From assembly GCF_038452275.1 (NCBI RefSeq), contig NZ_CP141643.1:1116001-1180000 (forward strand): a DNA stretch of 64,000 bases, written 5' to 3'. The stretch is from Corynebacterium sp. BD556 (lineage in GTDB: Bacteria > Actinomycetota > Actinomycetes > Mycobacteriales > Mycobacteriaceae). A model generated the notes under the pieces. It was not told the DNA's origin. It ran no database searches and saw only the letters and a program-made list of their open reading frames with translations. This document shows, piece after piece, positions 53,769 through 62,712 of the stretch. A program made the position numbers and the translations under genes. Numbering within the stretch: position 1 is the first letter of the stretch; each line of letters starts with the position of its first letter.

Positions 53769-54842
53769 CTACCAGCTCTGCGCAACCCACTTCGCGTCCG
53801 GCACCACCCGGTCAATGATTTCAAAGACCTGATCCACATTGGAATACGACATCAGCTTCGGGTTTGCCATGCCCTCGTAGCACTCCTCGCCCTCACGGCC
53901 AGCTTCAGTTCCGGAGACAACGCCGATGATCGTGGCGCGGCCGGAAACATCACGAAAAACCGGCCCACCGGAATCGCCCTTAGCCGCGCACACCGCCGCG
54001 ATGTCACCGCGGGTCTCCCGCCCGCTTTCCTCGTTGGTGGTGATGATCTGCACCCTGTTAGATTCCTCGAAGGTTCCGCAAGTGTAGCCGGTGGTGCCGC
54101 CCGTTTTGCACACATAATCCCCGACGGCGCTGGCCTCAACGGCAATGCCGGTAGCGATCGGGGCACCCACCAACGCCATCAAACGGTCCGGGTCGGTGAT
54201 CTCGATGATGCCGATGTCCGTATCGCCAGCGTCTTCGCTGTAGAGACCGGAGTAAATGAAACGACCCGCTTCGCGGGCGTAATCGGCGGCCGTGGAAGCG
54301 TTCGTGGGCCACACCAGCTCGCCTTCGCGCCCACAGTGGCCCGCGGTGACCGCAAAATTGCGGCCTTCTGCGTTGGAGAAGCTAAAGGCCACCGTGCACG
54401 ACTGTGCGGTGAAAGACTCCCCCGGCTGCGGGTAGTGGTCAGTCGTTTGTATCAACGTCCCAGGCGCCCACAACGCAAACTCGGGCACGCGCACCGGGAT
54501 GCCGCTCGGCGCTTCCTGCGCAGGGTCGGCAGGCGCAGGAGACTCACCAGCCGGGGTCTGCACCTTTTCCCGGGCAAGCCTGTCCTCGACAGTCCCACTC
54601 GGTATCTGTGAGGTGGTGATACCTGCCCACACGATCGCGGCGATGCTGAACACAGCGATGACCAAGATGGCGCTCCATGTGGTCTCGCCGACGCCACGGC
54701 GGCCCTGCTGCGGGCTGACCACCGCGTGGCGTGGGCCCGGAAAGGAGGAATCGGCGTGGGTTCCTTGCGGGTAGTAATAAGCCCAAGAGTCGCGGTCGAA
54801 CTCTCGCCCTGCGTTGTGATCCTCGCGGTTAGTTGGGCTCAC
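53769..54842 (-). CDS. Membrane-anchored trypsin-like (S1 family) serine protease
   Basis: The protein, about 357 residues, has a cytoplasmic N-terminus and one membrane helix (AILVIAVFSIAAIVWAGI). The extracellular S1 protease domain follows with the triad His in VTAGHCG, Asp in DTDIGIIEI and Ser in KGDSGGPVF, and paired cysteines. The frame opens at 54887, but I prefer the GTG at 54842, which overlaps the small upstream gene by only 14 bp and sits behind CCAGGA. It is the last gene of the thrC transcript. The substrate is unknown. Confidence 0.85.
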   Translation of the reverse strand: MSPTNREDHNAGREFDRDSWAYYYPQGTHADSSFPGPRHAVVSPQQGRRGVGETTWSAILVIAVFSIAAIVWAGITTSQIPSGTVEDRLAREKVQTPAGESPAPADPAQEAPSGIPVRVPEFALWAPGTLIQTTDHYPQPGESFTAQSCTVAFSFSNAEGRNFAVTAGHCGREGELVWPTNASTAADYAREAGRFIYSGLYSEDAGDTDIGIIEITDPDRLMALVGAPIATGIAVEASAVGDYVCKTGGTTGYTCGTFEESNRVQIITTNEESGRETRGDIAAVCAAKGDSGGPVFRDVSGRATIIGVVSGTEAGREGEECYEGMANPKLMSYSNVDQVFEIIDRVVPDAKWVAQSW

Positions 54843-54978
54843 CTGCGAAATCCTGGCCTTGTTCGGCGGCGTCCTCGCCGCCGGCATCCTGCGCCGCCTG
54901 AATTTTAATGTCGCGGAGGAACTTCTCCGGGTCGAACTCCGTGAAGTAATCCGGGCCTGCGAATTGCTCCTGTGCCAT
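54829..54978 (-). CDS. Small acidic protein between thrC and the protease
   Basis: The 49-residue frame starts MAQEQFAGPDYFTEFDPEKF and is rich in Asp, Glu and Gln. GGAAGGAG lies about 10 bases upstream. It starts 28 bp after the thrC stop and overlaps the protease start in another frame. I infer it is real from its ribosome-binding site and snug position. It may be a small regulator of the protease; this is a guess. Confidence 0.5.
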   Translation of the reverse strand: MAQEQFAGPDYFTEFDPEKFLRDIKIQAAQDAGGEDAAEQGQDFAGEPN

Positions 54979-55006
54979 CGAGGTTGAGCTCCTTCCTGAT
55001 CGGGAC

Positions 55007-56473
55007 TTAGTTGACGTCCGGGGTAGCGTCGGTGGCGTCGATAGTTGCGGCAATGAAGTCTGCCACGGCACCGGCATCATTGGGAAGGTCAGTAACGTAG
55101 CGACCCGCCTCCATGATGCTGGCAAAACGCTGCGGCACCTCCGGGTTGCGGCCTAAGGCTTCCCGGATCGTTTCAGCGAACTTCACCGGCAGAGCCGTCT
55201 CCAACACCACGATCGGGGTATCGACCTTACCTGCCACGCTGCGGGCAACATGCACACCGTCAGCGGTATGCGGGTCGATGACCACACCGAATTCGCGCTC
55301 AACGGCGGCGATCGTGGCCACGCGGTCGGCGTGGACGGAGGTGCCGGAGAGGAAACCGAACTCCTCATGGATGCGCTCCAAGGTGCCGGGCGCGGCTTCT
55401 TCTGCAAGATCAAAGCCCCCCTCTTTGACCTTCACGCCGAAAAGTTCGGCAGTGGTGGCAGCGTCGCGGCCCAGCGCATCGAAAATGAAACGCTCAAAGT
55501 TCGAAGCCTTAGAAATATCCATAGACGGCGAGGACGTCGCGTGAGTCTCCTGCGCAGAACGCGGCCGGTAGTTGCCGGTGGTGAAAAACTCGTGAAGCAC
55601 ATCGTTTTCGTTCGTGGCCACAATGAGCTTGTCAATCGGTAAGCCCATTTGCTTGACAACATGCCCCGCACAAATATCGCCGAAGTTTCCAGTCGGCACG
55701 GCAAAGGAGATCTTTTCCTCATTGGATTCGGTAATCCGCAGGTACGTCGAAATGTAGTAGACCGTTTGCGCCAAAAGACGCGCCCAGTTGATGGAATTGA
55801 CCGCGCCGATGCGGTACTTCGCTTTGAAGGCCGCGTTGCCGTTGACCTCTTTGACCACGTCTTGGCAGTCGTCGAAAACGCCGTCGAGAGCAATGTTAAA
55901 AATGTTCGGCTCGTCCAGCCCGAACATCTGCGCCTGCTGGAAAGGGGTCATGCGCCCGGCTGGGGTGAGCATGAACACCCGGATGTTGTCGCGCCCTCGC
56001 ATCGCGTACTCAGCGGAGGAACCGGTGTCTCCGGAAGTCGCCCCCAAAATGTTGATCTGCTCGCCGCGACGCGCCAACTCGTACTCGAAAAGCTCGCCCA
56101 ACAACTGCATCGCCATATCTTTGAAGGCGGCGGTGGGTCCCTCCGACAGGTGCGCCAAGTAAAGCCCGTCATCGAGCCGACTCACCGGCACGATCTGCTC
56201 AGTTGAAAACACTGGGGTGCGGTAGGCGCGCGCGGTGATCTTTTCAATCTCGGCGGCGGGGATGTCGTCGACAAAGATTTTCACTACCTCAGCCGCCAAG
56301 GCAGCGTAGCCTTTAGCAGCAAGCAGAACCCGCCATTCGTCGAGAAGCTCCGGCGTGATACGCGGATAGACAGCGGGAAGGAAAAGGCCACCGTCGGGCG
56401 CTAACCCACCCAAAAGAATGTCCGTGAACTTGGCCGTAGTCGAAGTCGTATCTCGGGTCGAAATGTAATCCAC
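55007..56473 (-). CDS. thrC: Threonine synthase
   Basis: The 488-residue PLP enzyme turns O-phosphohomoserine into threonine. It has the PLP lysine in PTAAFKDMAMQ near residue 115, ATSGDTGSSAEYAM for phosphate binding and SFAVPTGNFGDICAG. It starts VDYISTRDTT with a GTG at 56473. A TAAAGT lies 8 nt upstream of this GTG, whereas only 2 nt upstream of the ATG at 56479, so the GTG fits a leaderless message and the corynebacterial N-terminus MDYISTRD. It is divergent from the MFS gene. Confidence 0.95.
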   Translation of the reverse strand: MDYISTRDTTSTTAKFTDILLGGLAPDGGLFLPAVYPRITPELLDEWRVLLAAKGYAALAAEVVKIFVDDIPAAEIEKITARAYRTPVFSTEQIVPVSRLDDGLYLAHLSEGPTAAFKDMAMQLLGELFEYELARRGEQINILGATSGDTGSSAEYAMRGRDNIRVFMLTPAGRMTPFQQAQMFGLDEPNIFNIALDGVFDDCQDVVKEVNGNAAFKAKYRIGAVNSINWARLLAQTVYYISTYLRITESNEEKISFAVPTGNFGDICAGHVVKQMGLPIDKLIVATNENDVLHEFFTTGNYRPRSAQETHATSSPSMDISKASNFERFIFDALGRDAATTAELFGVKVKEGGFDLAEEAAPGTLERIHEEFGFLSGTSVHADRVATIAAVEREFGVVIDPHTADGVHVARSVAGKVDTPIVVLETALPVKFAETIREALGRNPEVPQRFASIMEAGRYVTDLPNDAGAVADFIAATIDATDATPDVN

Positions 56474-56519
56474 ATTCATGCACTTTACGGGTTATCACGC
56501 GGGTCCGGAACCAGTGGGA

Positions 56520-56525
56520 TAGCTT
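56520..56525 (+). promoter_or_regulatory. -10-like hexamer TAGCTT before the MFS gene
   Basis: TAGCTT ends 7 nt before the ATG at 56533 and no Shine-Dalgarno sequence lies between. Confidence 0.35.
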
Positions 56526-56532
56526 AGTCTGC

Positions 56533-57867
56533 ATGAACACCACCGATCCCCGCAAAGACCTGACAAGCAAAGCGGTCGCCGTGTGGGCGGGAGCGGTGAT
56601 TGTCTACATAGCCGCGATTTTGGGGCGCACCTCTTTCGGAGTTGCCGGAGTGGAGGCAATCGAGCGCTTCGGCGTTGACGCTGCCCGCATCGCCGTTTTT
56701 ACCTCCGTCCAGGTGGGCGTGTACGCACTAGCCCAAATCCCAGTGGGTGTGATGATCGACCGTTACGGACCGCGCTTCATGATTGTCAGCGGCGCCGTCG
56801 TCATGGCCACAGGCCAAATCATCCTCGGACTGACGCAGTCCTACCCCGTCGCGATCGCGGCCCGCGTGCTCATCGGCGCCGGTGACGCCACCGCTTTTTT
56901 ATCCGCCCTGCGGCTTTTGCCTTTTTGGTTCCCTCTGCGCCTCACACCACTGTTTACGCAATTGACGGCTTCTTTGGGTCAACTCGGCCAACTTCTGTCG
57001 GCCATTCCTTTCCTGTGGCTTCTGCACGCCCACGGTTGGACCGTCGCGTTTAGCTCCCTCGGAGCCACCGTCGTCCTGGTGGCCCTCCTTTCCAGCATCG
57101 CCGTGGCGGATTCTCCCGAAGCCGCGCGGCTTAGCAAAGCTGAGCGCGCCGCCCACAAGGCGGAAAAGCGCGCCCAAAGAATCCCGATCAGCACCGTGTT
57201 AAAAACGGTGCTTCGCTCCCCTTTATGCTGGGAAGCTTTCTTCATCCACGGCTTTTCCATGTTCTTCATGCTCAACTTCACCCTGCTGTGGGGTGTGCCG
57301 CTTCTTACCCTGGGCATGGGTGTGGCACCCAGCCAAGCCGGCGCTGCGCTGACGGTCTACACTGTCTCCACCATGGCCTCGGCCCCCTTGCTTGGGCCCC
57401 TATCGGCGCGCATGGGCGCCAACCGCGACCTGGCGGCGCTGACCATGGCCAGTATCCACACGGCGGTGTGGGTGTGGTTTTTCACCAGCTCCACTCCGCG
57501 CAGCTTCGCCGTGGTGCTCGTCTTAATGGTTTTGATGGGGTTGTGTACCCCCGTGTCGAACTTCGGCTTCGACACCGTCCGCGAGAAGATGCCGCGCACC
57601 ATGGTCGCCACAGGCACCGGTTTGGGCAATATGGGCGGTTTCGTCTCCGCGATGCTGTCTTTGCAGCTCGTCGGCATTTTGCTTGACCACTCTGCGGCTG
57701 GGGCCAATTACCAATGGGAGCACTTCCGCTTCGCGTGGACGGCTGTTTTTGCCACCTGGGTAGCCCTGGTCATCGGGATGGTTATGTGCCGCATCCTGAT
57801 TGTGCGGCAACGCTGCCGCGGCCTCTCCGGCGGGGTGAGTATCGTCGACTCCTCGCCTGAGAAGTAG
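56533..57867 (+). CDS. MFS transporter
   Basis: The 444-residue protein has 12 predicted membrane helices and the MFS motif A as DRYGPRFM between helices 2 and 3. A long basic and acidic loop sits in the middle (RLSKAERAAHKAEKRAQR), the usual place between the two six-helix bundles. Substrate is unknown; the neighbourhood does not point to one. It is divergent from thrC and ends 3 bp from the convergent 58152 gene. Confidence 0.88.
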   Translation: MNTTDPRKDLTSKAVAVWAGAVIVYIAAILGRTSFGVAGVEAIERFGVDAARIAVFTSVQVGVYALAQIPVGVMIDRYGPRFMIVSGAVVMATGQIILGLTQSYPVAIAARVLIGAGDATAFLSALRLLPFWFPLRLTPLFTQLTASLGQLGQLLSAIPFLWLLHAHGWTVAFSSLGATVVLVALLSSIAVADSPEAARLSKAERAAHKAEKRAQRIPISTVLKTVLRSPLCWEAFFIHGFSMFFMLNFTLLWGVPLLTLGMGVAPSQAGAALTVYTVSTMASAPLLGPLSARMGANRDLAALTMASIHTAVWVWFFTSSTPRSFAVVLVLMVLMGLCTPVSNFGFDTVREKMPRTMVATGTGLGNMGGFVSAMLSLQLVGILLDHSAAGANYQWEHFRFAWTAVFATWVALVIGMVMCRILIVRQRCRGLSGGVSIVDSSPEK

Positions 57868-57870
57868 CGC

Positions 57871-58152
57871 CTAGCGGCGCGGAGGTTCCTGCCGGCCAGT
57901 CAAAATATCGATGACGCTGCGCACCGCCGCGTCCCCCAGCGGCGGCAACTGGCTAGGGGCCGTCTCCGCCAAGCGGCGCGGGCGCGAGTTCGAGCTGGCA
58001 GCCCCGTTGGGTTCTACTTCCACGTGCAAGGTGGTTTCTTCCAACTGAACGCGGGCATGCTTGTCGACGCCAGCAACTTCCGCCGCTTCCACGAGGGCGA
58101 CCAGGTCTGCAAAGGTCGCATGGGCAAGATCTACAGTCAGGTTGATAGCCAT
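57871..58152 (-). CDS. Conserved small protein of unknown function
   Basis: The 93-residue protein (MAINLTVDLAHATFADLVAL) has a likely alpha-beta N-terminal part and a C-terminal helix (GDAAVRSVIDILTG). I see no motif. The ATG at 58152 lies exactly 7 nt after TATGGT, so this is a leaderless start rather than the in-frame codon at 58164. It follows glnE but has its own promoter. Confidence 0.7.
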   Translation of the reverse strand: MAINLTVDLAHATFADLVALVEAAEVAGVDKHARVQLEETTLHVEVEPNGAASSNSRPRRLAETAPSQLPPLGDAAVRSVIDILTGRQEPPRR

Positions 58153-58159
58153 AACACCA

Positions 58160-58165
58160 ACCATA
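58160..58165 (-). promoter_or_regulatory. -10-like hexamer TATGGT after glnE
   Basis: TATGGT on the minus strand ends 7 nt before the ATG at 58152. It starts a new unit right behind the glnE stop (58177). Confidence 0.45.
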
Positions 58166-58176
58166 CGTTTTCTGCC

Positions 58177-61100
58177 TTAGGGCATGGCGTCGTGCTCACC
58201 GGAGGGCACCTCACCCCAAAAAACTTCCTCGACAACTTTGTGTGCCCGACGGGTGATGCGCAGGTAGTCTTCCAAAAAGAGCTGCTGCTGGCCCGGTTCG
58301 TAGCCGGCGCAACCGGCGACCTGCGCCAGTTGCGGGCCGGGCGCCGGGATCTGATCGATGCGTTTGCCCGACACCAGCACCAGCGCATTGCGGGCGCGGG
58401 TGGCGGTCAGCCACGCCTCACGCAAGCTGGTGGCGTCGCGGGCCGAAAGCACGCGGGCGTCGTCGAGTTCGGCTAAGAAGTCAAGCACCGCCAAGGTGGA
58501 GGTGTTGTGGAGCTGGGGGTGCTCATGGGCGTGCATCATGGTGAGCAACTGGACGGTCCATTCGACGTCGGCAAGCGCTCCGCGGCCCAGCTTCGTGTGG
58601 GTGGACTTGTCCGCGCCGCGCGGCAAGCGTTCATCGTCAACGCGCGCCTTAATGCGGCGGATTTCGCGGACCTCGGCCTTGCTGGCGCCACCTGTGGGGT
58701 AGCGGAAAGCGTCGATCATGATGAGAAAGGCGTGACCGACCTCCTTATCGCCGGCGACGCAGGTGGCGCGCTGCAAGGCTTGTTTTTCCCACACCTCGCC
58801 CCACTTGCGGTAGTAGCGCTCGTAGGAGCCGATGGTGCGCACCACCGCCCCGGAGCGTCCCTCGGGCCGAAGCCCCAGGTCAACTTCCAGCGGTGGGTCC
58901 CCGGAGGGTTTAGCCAGGCGAGTGCGCATCGCATCGACGATCTTGGCGGCCCAGCCGATCGCCTCGGTTTCCGCAACGCCTGCAGCGGGCTCGGCAACAA
59001 CCATGACGTCTGCGTCGGAGCCGTAACCCAGCTCAGCGCCGCCGAGCCGACCCATGCCGATGACGGCGATGCGTGCCTTCGGTTCCTCCTCGCCGCGGGC
59101 GATAAGGTCGGCGCGCACCTCCGCGCGCAGGGCTGCTTCCAAAACTCCCTTCCACACCCACGTCAACTCCTCGCACACCTGGCGTACATCCATAAAACCC
59201 AGCAAATCGGCGGCGGCGATGCGTGCGAGGTCGGCGCGGCGTAGGCTGCGTGCAACCTGCACGGCGCGATCTGGGTCCTCGTAGCGTTTGGTGGCGGCGA
59301 TGATGGCTTTGAAGGCTTGGTCGGGGGCGGTGTCGAGAAGTTTTGGGCGTGTGGCGCCGTCACCAAGCGAGCGCACCACGTCGGGGGCGGCCAAAATTAG
59401 GTCGGAGGCGTAAGCCGAGTTGCCCAAAATGTGCATGAGGCGTTGGCCTACCACTCCTTCGTCGCGCAGGGTGCGCAGAAACCAACTCTTGTCCTCGGCG
59501 ACCTCGGAAAGTTTGCGGTAGTTCAACAGTCCGGCGTCCGGGTCTGCGGTGTCGCCGAGCCAGTGCATGAGGCTGGGCAGCAGAATCGTTTGCAGCTTCG
59601 CTTTGCGCGTTGAGCCTTTGACCAGGAAGCTCAAGTGCTCGTAGGCGCGCGAAGGGTGGCGATAGCCGAGGGCCTTGAGTTGGTCTTTTACTGCCTCGTT
59701 GCTCAGCGATACTTCGCCCTCGCTCATGTGCGCCACCGCGCCGAGCAGGGGACGGTAGAAAAGTTTTTCGTGCAGGCCAGCTACGGTGCGGCGGTAGCGG
59801 CGCAAGGTGGCATTCATGTTTTCTGTGGCCAGCTTGTGCTGCCCGGCGCGAAATCCCGCGGCGCGAGCTAACCAATGTCTGGCCGCACCGTCGTCTTCCG
59901 GCGGCAGGCTGTGGGTGCGTTTGAAGCGTTGCAGCTGAAGGCGGTGTTCCAAGAGCCGCAAGAAACAATAGGCTTCGATGAGTTGGCGTGCGTCTTCGCG
60001 GCCGACGTAGCCGCCGTGTTTGAGGTGTACTAAGGCGTCGACGGTGTCGAGGACGCGCAGGTCGTGGTCGACGCGGCCGTGGACGAGCTGCAGCAGTTGC
60101 ACGGCGAATTCGACGTCGCGCAAGCCTCCTTCGCCGAGTTTGAGTTCGCGTGAGCGCATGTCTTTCGGCACGTTGGCCAGCACGCGACGTCGCATCGCCT
60201 GGACGTCTTCGACGAAGGATTCGCGTTGCGAGGCGGACCACACCATGGGGGCTAGCTTTGCGACGTATTCCTGCCCCAACCCCATGTCCCCCGTCATCGG
60301 GCGGGCTTTAAGCTGCGCTTGGAACTCCCAGGTTTGCGCCCAACGTTTGTAGTAGGCAACGTGGCTGTCCACGGTGCGCACCAGCGCACCCGACTTGCCT
60401 TCGGGCCGCAGGTTCGCGTCGACTTCGAAGAAGCACTCGGTGCCGATGCGCATGAACTCACTGGCCAAGCGGGTGGCTTTGGCCTCGGCGGGCTCGGCAA
60501 CGAAGATGACATCGACGTCAGAGATGTAGTTCAGCTCCCGGGCGCCGCACTTGCCCATGGCGATGACAGCGAGGCGGGCATTTGGTGTCTGCGCCCCGTA
60601 AACCCCGCGCACCGCGACGGCGAGGGCGGCGGTAAGGGCGGCGTCGGCAAGCGCGGACAGTGTATGCGTTACGCACTGGTATCCGAGCTGCGGCTGGCCA
60701 TGGTCGCCGTCGCCGTCGCCGTGCGCAGTGCCGGCAAGATCGGCGGCCGCAATGCGCATGATAAGCGTTCGGTAGGCGGTGCGCAGACTTAGCTTGGCGG
60801 TGTTGACGTCGCTGAACTTCTCGGCGGCGCGGTAGGTGCCGGGTTCGGTGAGATCCGGATTCGCGGTGTCTGCGTCTACCCCAGCGGGTACGGCGCCGAC
60901 GCTGGCCAGCATCGTGCGCATCAGCTCCTTGGGGTCGGGCAAGTCGCGTGCCAGCTCCGGCCACTGCTCGGGGTGGGCGATGAGGTGGTCGCTTAGCGCC
61001 GTCGAGCCGCCGAACAGCGCCATCAGGCGCGCCAGCAACGTCTCGTCGCGGTCGAGTTCGGCGCGCAGTTTCGCATATTGCGCGCCGAGTGCTTCAGCAA

Positions 61101-61257
61101 AGCGCACCGCGTTGTTTAGCGCCAGGTTCGGGTCGGCCGCACCGGCCAAAGCCTTGAGGATCTCGGCGTTGTCCCAACCGAGTTTGTCAAGGTCCGCCGC
61201 GGCGCGCTCGCCCCGCAACCCCAAAGAGACAAGTACAGAAAGGCTAGGACGTGGCAT
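58177..61257 (-). CDS. glnE: Bifunctional glutamine synthetase adenylyltransferase/deadenylase
   Basis: The 1026-residue protein has two nucleotidyltransferase domains. The N-terminal one has GKCGARELNYISDVDVIFVAE (about residues 252-272) and should remove AMP from glutamine synthetase. The C-terminal one has GMGRLGGAELGYGSDADVMV (about residues 735-755) and should add it to the tyrosine of GlnA. The PII protein regulates such enzymes. It lies 8 bp after glnA2 in the same leftward operon, the common actinobacterial arrangement. Confidence 0.95.
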   Translation of the reverse strand: MPRPSLSVLVSLGLRGERAAADLDKLGWDNAEILKALAGAADPNLALNNAVRFAEALGAQYAKLRAELDRDETLLARLMALFGGSTALSDHLIAHPEQWPELARDLPDPKELMRTMLASVGAVPAGVDADTANPDLTEPGTYRAAEKFSDVNTAKLSLRTAYRTLIMRIAAADLAGTAHGDGDGDHGQPQLGYQCVTHTLSALADAALTAALAVAVRGVYGAQTPNARLAVIAMGKCGARELNYISDVDVIFVAEPAEAKATRLASEFMRIGTECFFEVDANLRPEGKSGALVRTVDSHVAYYKRWAQTWEFQAQLKARPMTGDMGLGQEYVAKLAPMVWSASQRESFVEDVQAMRRRVLANVPKDMRSRELKLGEGGLRDVEFAVQLLQLVHGRVDHDLRVLDTVDALVHLKHGGYVGREDARQLIEAYCFLRLLEHRLQLQRFKRTHSLPPEDDGAARHWLARAAGFRAGQHKLATENMNATLRRYRRTVAGLHEKLFYRPLLGAVAHMSEGEVSLSNEAVKDQLKALGYRHPSRAYEHLSFLVKGSTRKAKLQTILLPSLMHWLGDTADPDAGLLNYRKLSEVAEDKSWFLRTLRDEGVVGQRLMHILGNSAYASDLILAAPDVVRSLGDGATRPKLLDTAPDQAFKAIIAATKRYEDPDRAVQVARSLRRADLARIAAADLLGFMDVRQVCEELTWVWKGVLEAALRAEVRADLIARGEEEPKARIAVIGMGRLGGAELGYGSDADVMVVAEPAAGVAETEAIGWAAKIVDAMRTRLAKPSGDPPLEVDLGLRPEGRSGAVVRTIGSYERYYRKWGEVWEKQALQRATCVAGDKEVGHAFLIMIDAFRYPTGGASKAEVREIRRIKARVDDERLPRGADKSTHTKLGRGALADVEWTVQLLTMMHAHEHPQLHNTSTLAVLDFLAELDDARVLSARDATSLREAWLTATRARNALVLVSGKRIDQIPAPGPQLAQVAGCAGYEPGQQQLFLEDYLRITRRAHKVVEEVFWGEVPSGEHDAMP

Positions 61258-61265
61258 TGTATTTC

Positions 61266-62600
61266 TTAAAGGTCCAATCCGTGCTCAATTTCCCAGGGGG
61301 TGACCTGGGAGGTGCAATCGTGCCATTCATCCCACTTGGAGCGCAGGTAGAACTCGAACACTTGCTCTCCCAACACCTCCGCCATGAACTCGGATTTTTC
61401 CAGGTGGCGCAGCGCCTGACCTAAAGAGGAGGGCAGGTCGCGGTAGCCCATCGCCCGGCGCTCCCGGCGCGTCAGGGCCCACACGTCGTCGCGGGCCGGC
61501 TCGTCGAGCTCATAGCCCTCCGTAATCCCCTTCAGGCCCGCCGCAAGCACAGCAGCAAATGCCAAATAGGGGTTGCAGGCGGAATCCAGGGAGCGGACCT
61601 CCACGCGACGCGACTCCGCCTTGTGCAGGCGGTAGGTGGGAACCCGCACCATCGCCGAACGGTTGGAGATCCCCCACGTCGCCGCGGTGGGCGCCTCGGA
61701 ACCAAATTGGAGGCGTTTGTAGGAGTTGACCCACTGGTTAGTCAACGCGGAGATTTCGTTGGCGTGCTCGATGATGCCGGCGATGAATTGGCGGCCAGTG
61801 GTCGACAGGGAGATTTCATCGTCCGGGTCATGGAAGGCGTTTGTCTCTCCCTCGAACAGGGAAAAGTGGGTGTGCATCGCGGAGCCATCGAAGGCCGGGA
61901 AGGGCTTCGGCATGAAGGTGGCATGCACCCCGGAGGCTTCAGCGACCGTTTTGACGATGTATTTGAAAGTCACCACGTTGTCAGCCATGGTCAAGACCTC
62001 GGTGTGGCGCAGGTCGATCTCCTGCTGGCCGGGACTTGCCTCATGGTGGGAAAACTCGGTGACTACGCCCATGTACTCAAGAGCGGAGATGACGTGGCGG
62101 CGCAGCTTCGGAGCTTCGTTGCGTTTGGCTTGGTCGAAGTAGCCCCCTTTGTCCGCAGGTCGCGGGTTCATCCCGTCGGCCCCAACATTGACCAGGTAAA
62201 ACTCAATTTCTGGGCTGGCCATCGGGGTAAAGCCAAGGTTTTCAGCCGCCTCGATCTGGCGGCGCAGGATTTGGCGTGGATCTCCGTAGAGCGGGTCGCC
62301 GTCGGGCATCGTGATGTCGCAGAACATCCGGGCAGTTTGCAGGCCCTCGTCGACGTCGAAAGGCAACGCCTGGTACGTCGAGGGGTCGGGGCGCAAAAGG
62401 GTGTCCGACTCGGAAACACGGGAGAAACCCTCGATTGAGGAGCCGTCAAAACCCACGCCCTCGGCGAAGGCGGCCTCCAGCTCGGAGGGCGACATCATCA
62501 CCGTCTTGAGGGAGCCGAACATGTCGGTAAACCACAGTCGGATGAACGCGATGTCTTGGTCGTGGACCTTACGCAGGACGTTTTCCTGTTGGCTGCTCAT
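61266..62600 (-). CDS. glnA2: Glutamine synthetase-like protein GlnA2
   Basis: The 444-residue protein has GSI motifs FDGSSIEGF, FMPKPFPAFDGSAMHTH and NRSAMVRVP. The region that in GlnA holds the adenylylation tyrosine reads DVWALTRRERR and lacks it. GlnA2 enzymes are often not regulated by GlnE and may act on polyamines instead of ammonia. I choose the ATG at 62600 (MSSQQENVLRKV); TAAAGT lies 8 nt upstream, compatible with a leaderless mRNA. It is followed by glnE. Confidence 0.92.
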   Translation of the reverse strand: MSSQQENVLRKVHDQDIAFIRLWFTDMFGSLKTVMMSPSELEAAFAEGVGFDGSSIEGFSRVSESDTLLRPDPSTYQALPFDVDEGLQTARMFCDITMPDGDPLYGDPRQILRRQIEAAENLGFTPMASPEIEFYLVNVGADGMNPRPADKGGYFDQAKRNEAPKLRRHVISALEYMGVVTEFSHHEASPGQQEIDLRHTEVLTMADNVVTFKYIVKTVAEASGVHATFMPKPFPAFDGSAMHTHFSLFEGETNAFHDPDDEISLSTTGRQFIAGIIEHANEISALTNQWVNSYKRLQFGSEAPTAATWGISNRSAMVRVPTYRLHKAESRRVEVRSLDSACNPYLAFAAVLAAGLKGITEGYELDEPARDDVWALTRRERRAMGYRDLPSSLGQALRHLEKSEFMAEVLGEQVFEFYLRSKWDEWHDCTSQVTPWEIEHGLDL

Positions 62601-62712
62601 ACAGCCACACTTTAGTGCCTCGCGCTGAGACCCTCCCACGCACCGACGGCACGGGTAGAATTGCGCAGCAGAAGCCCCTGCAGCACTGACCATCAAAGGA
62701 AAGGGATCAACC

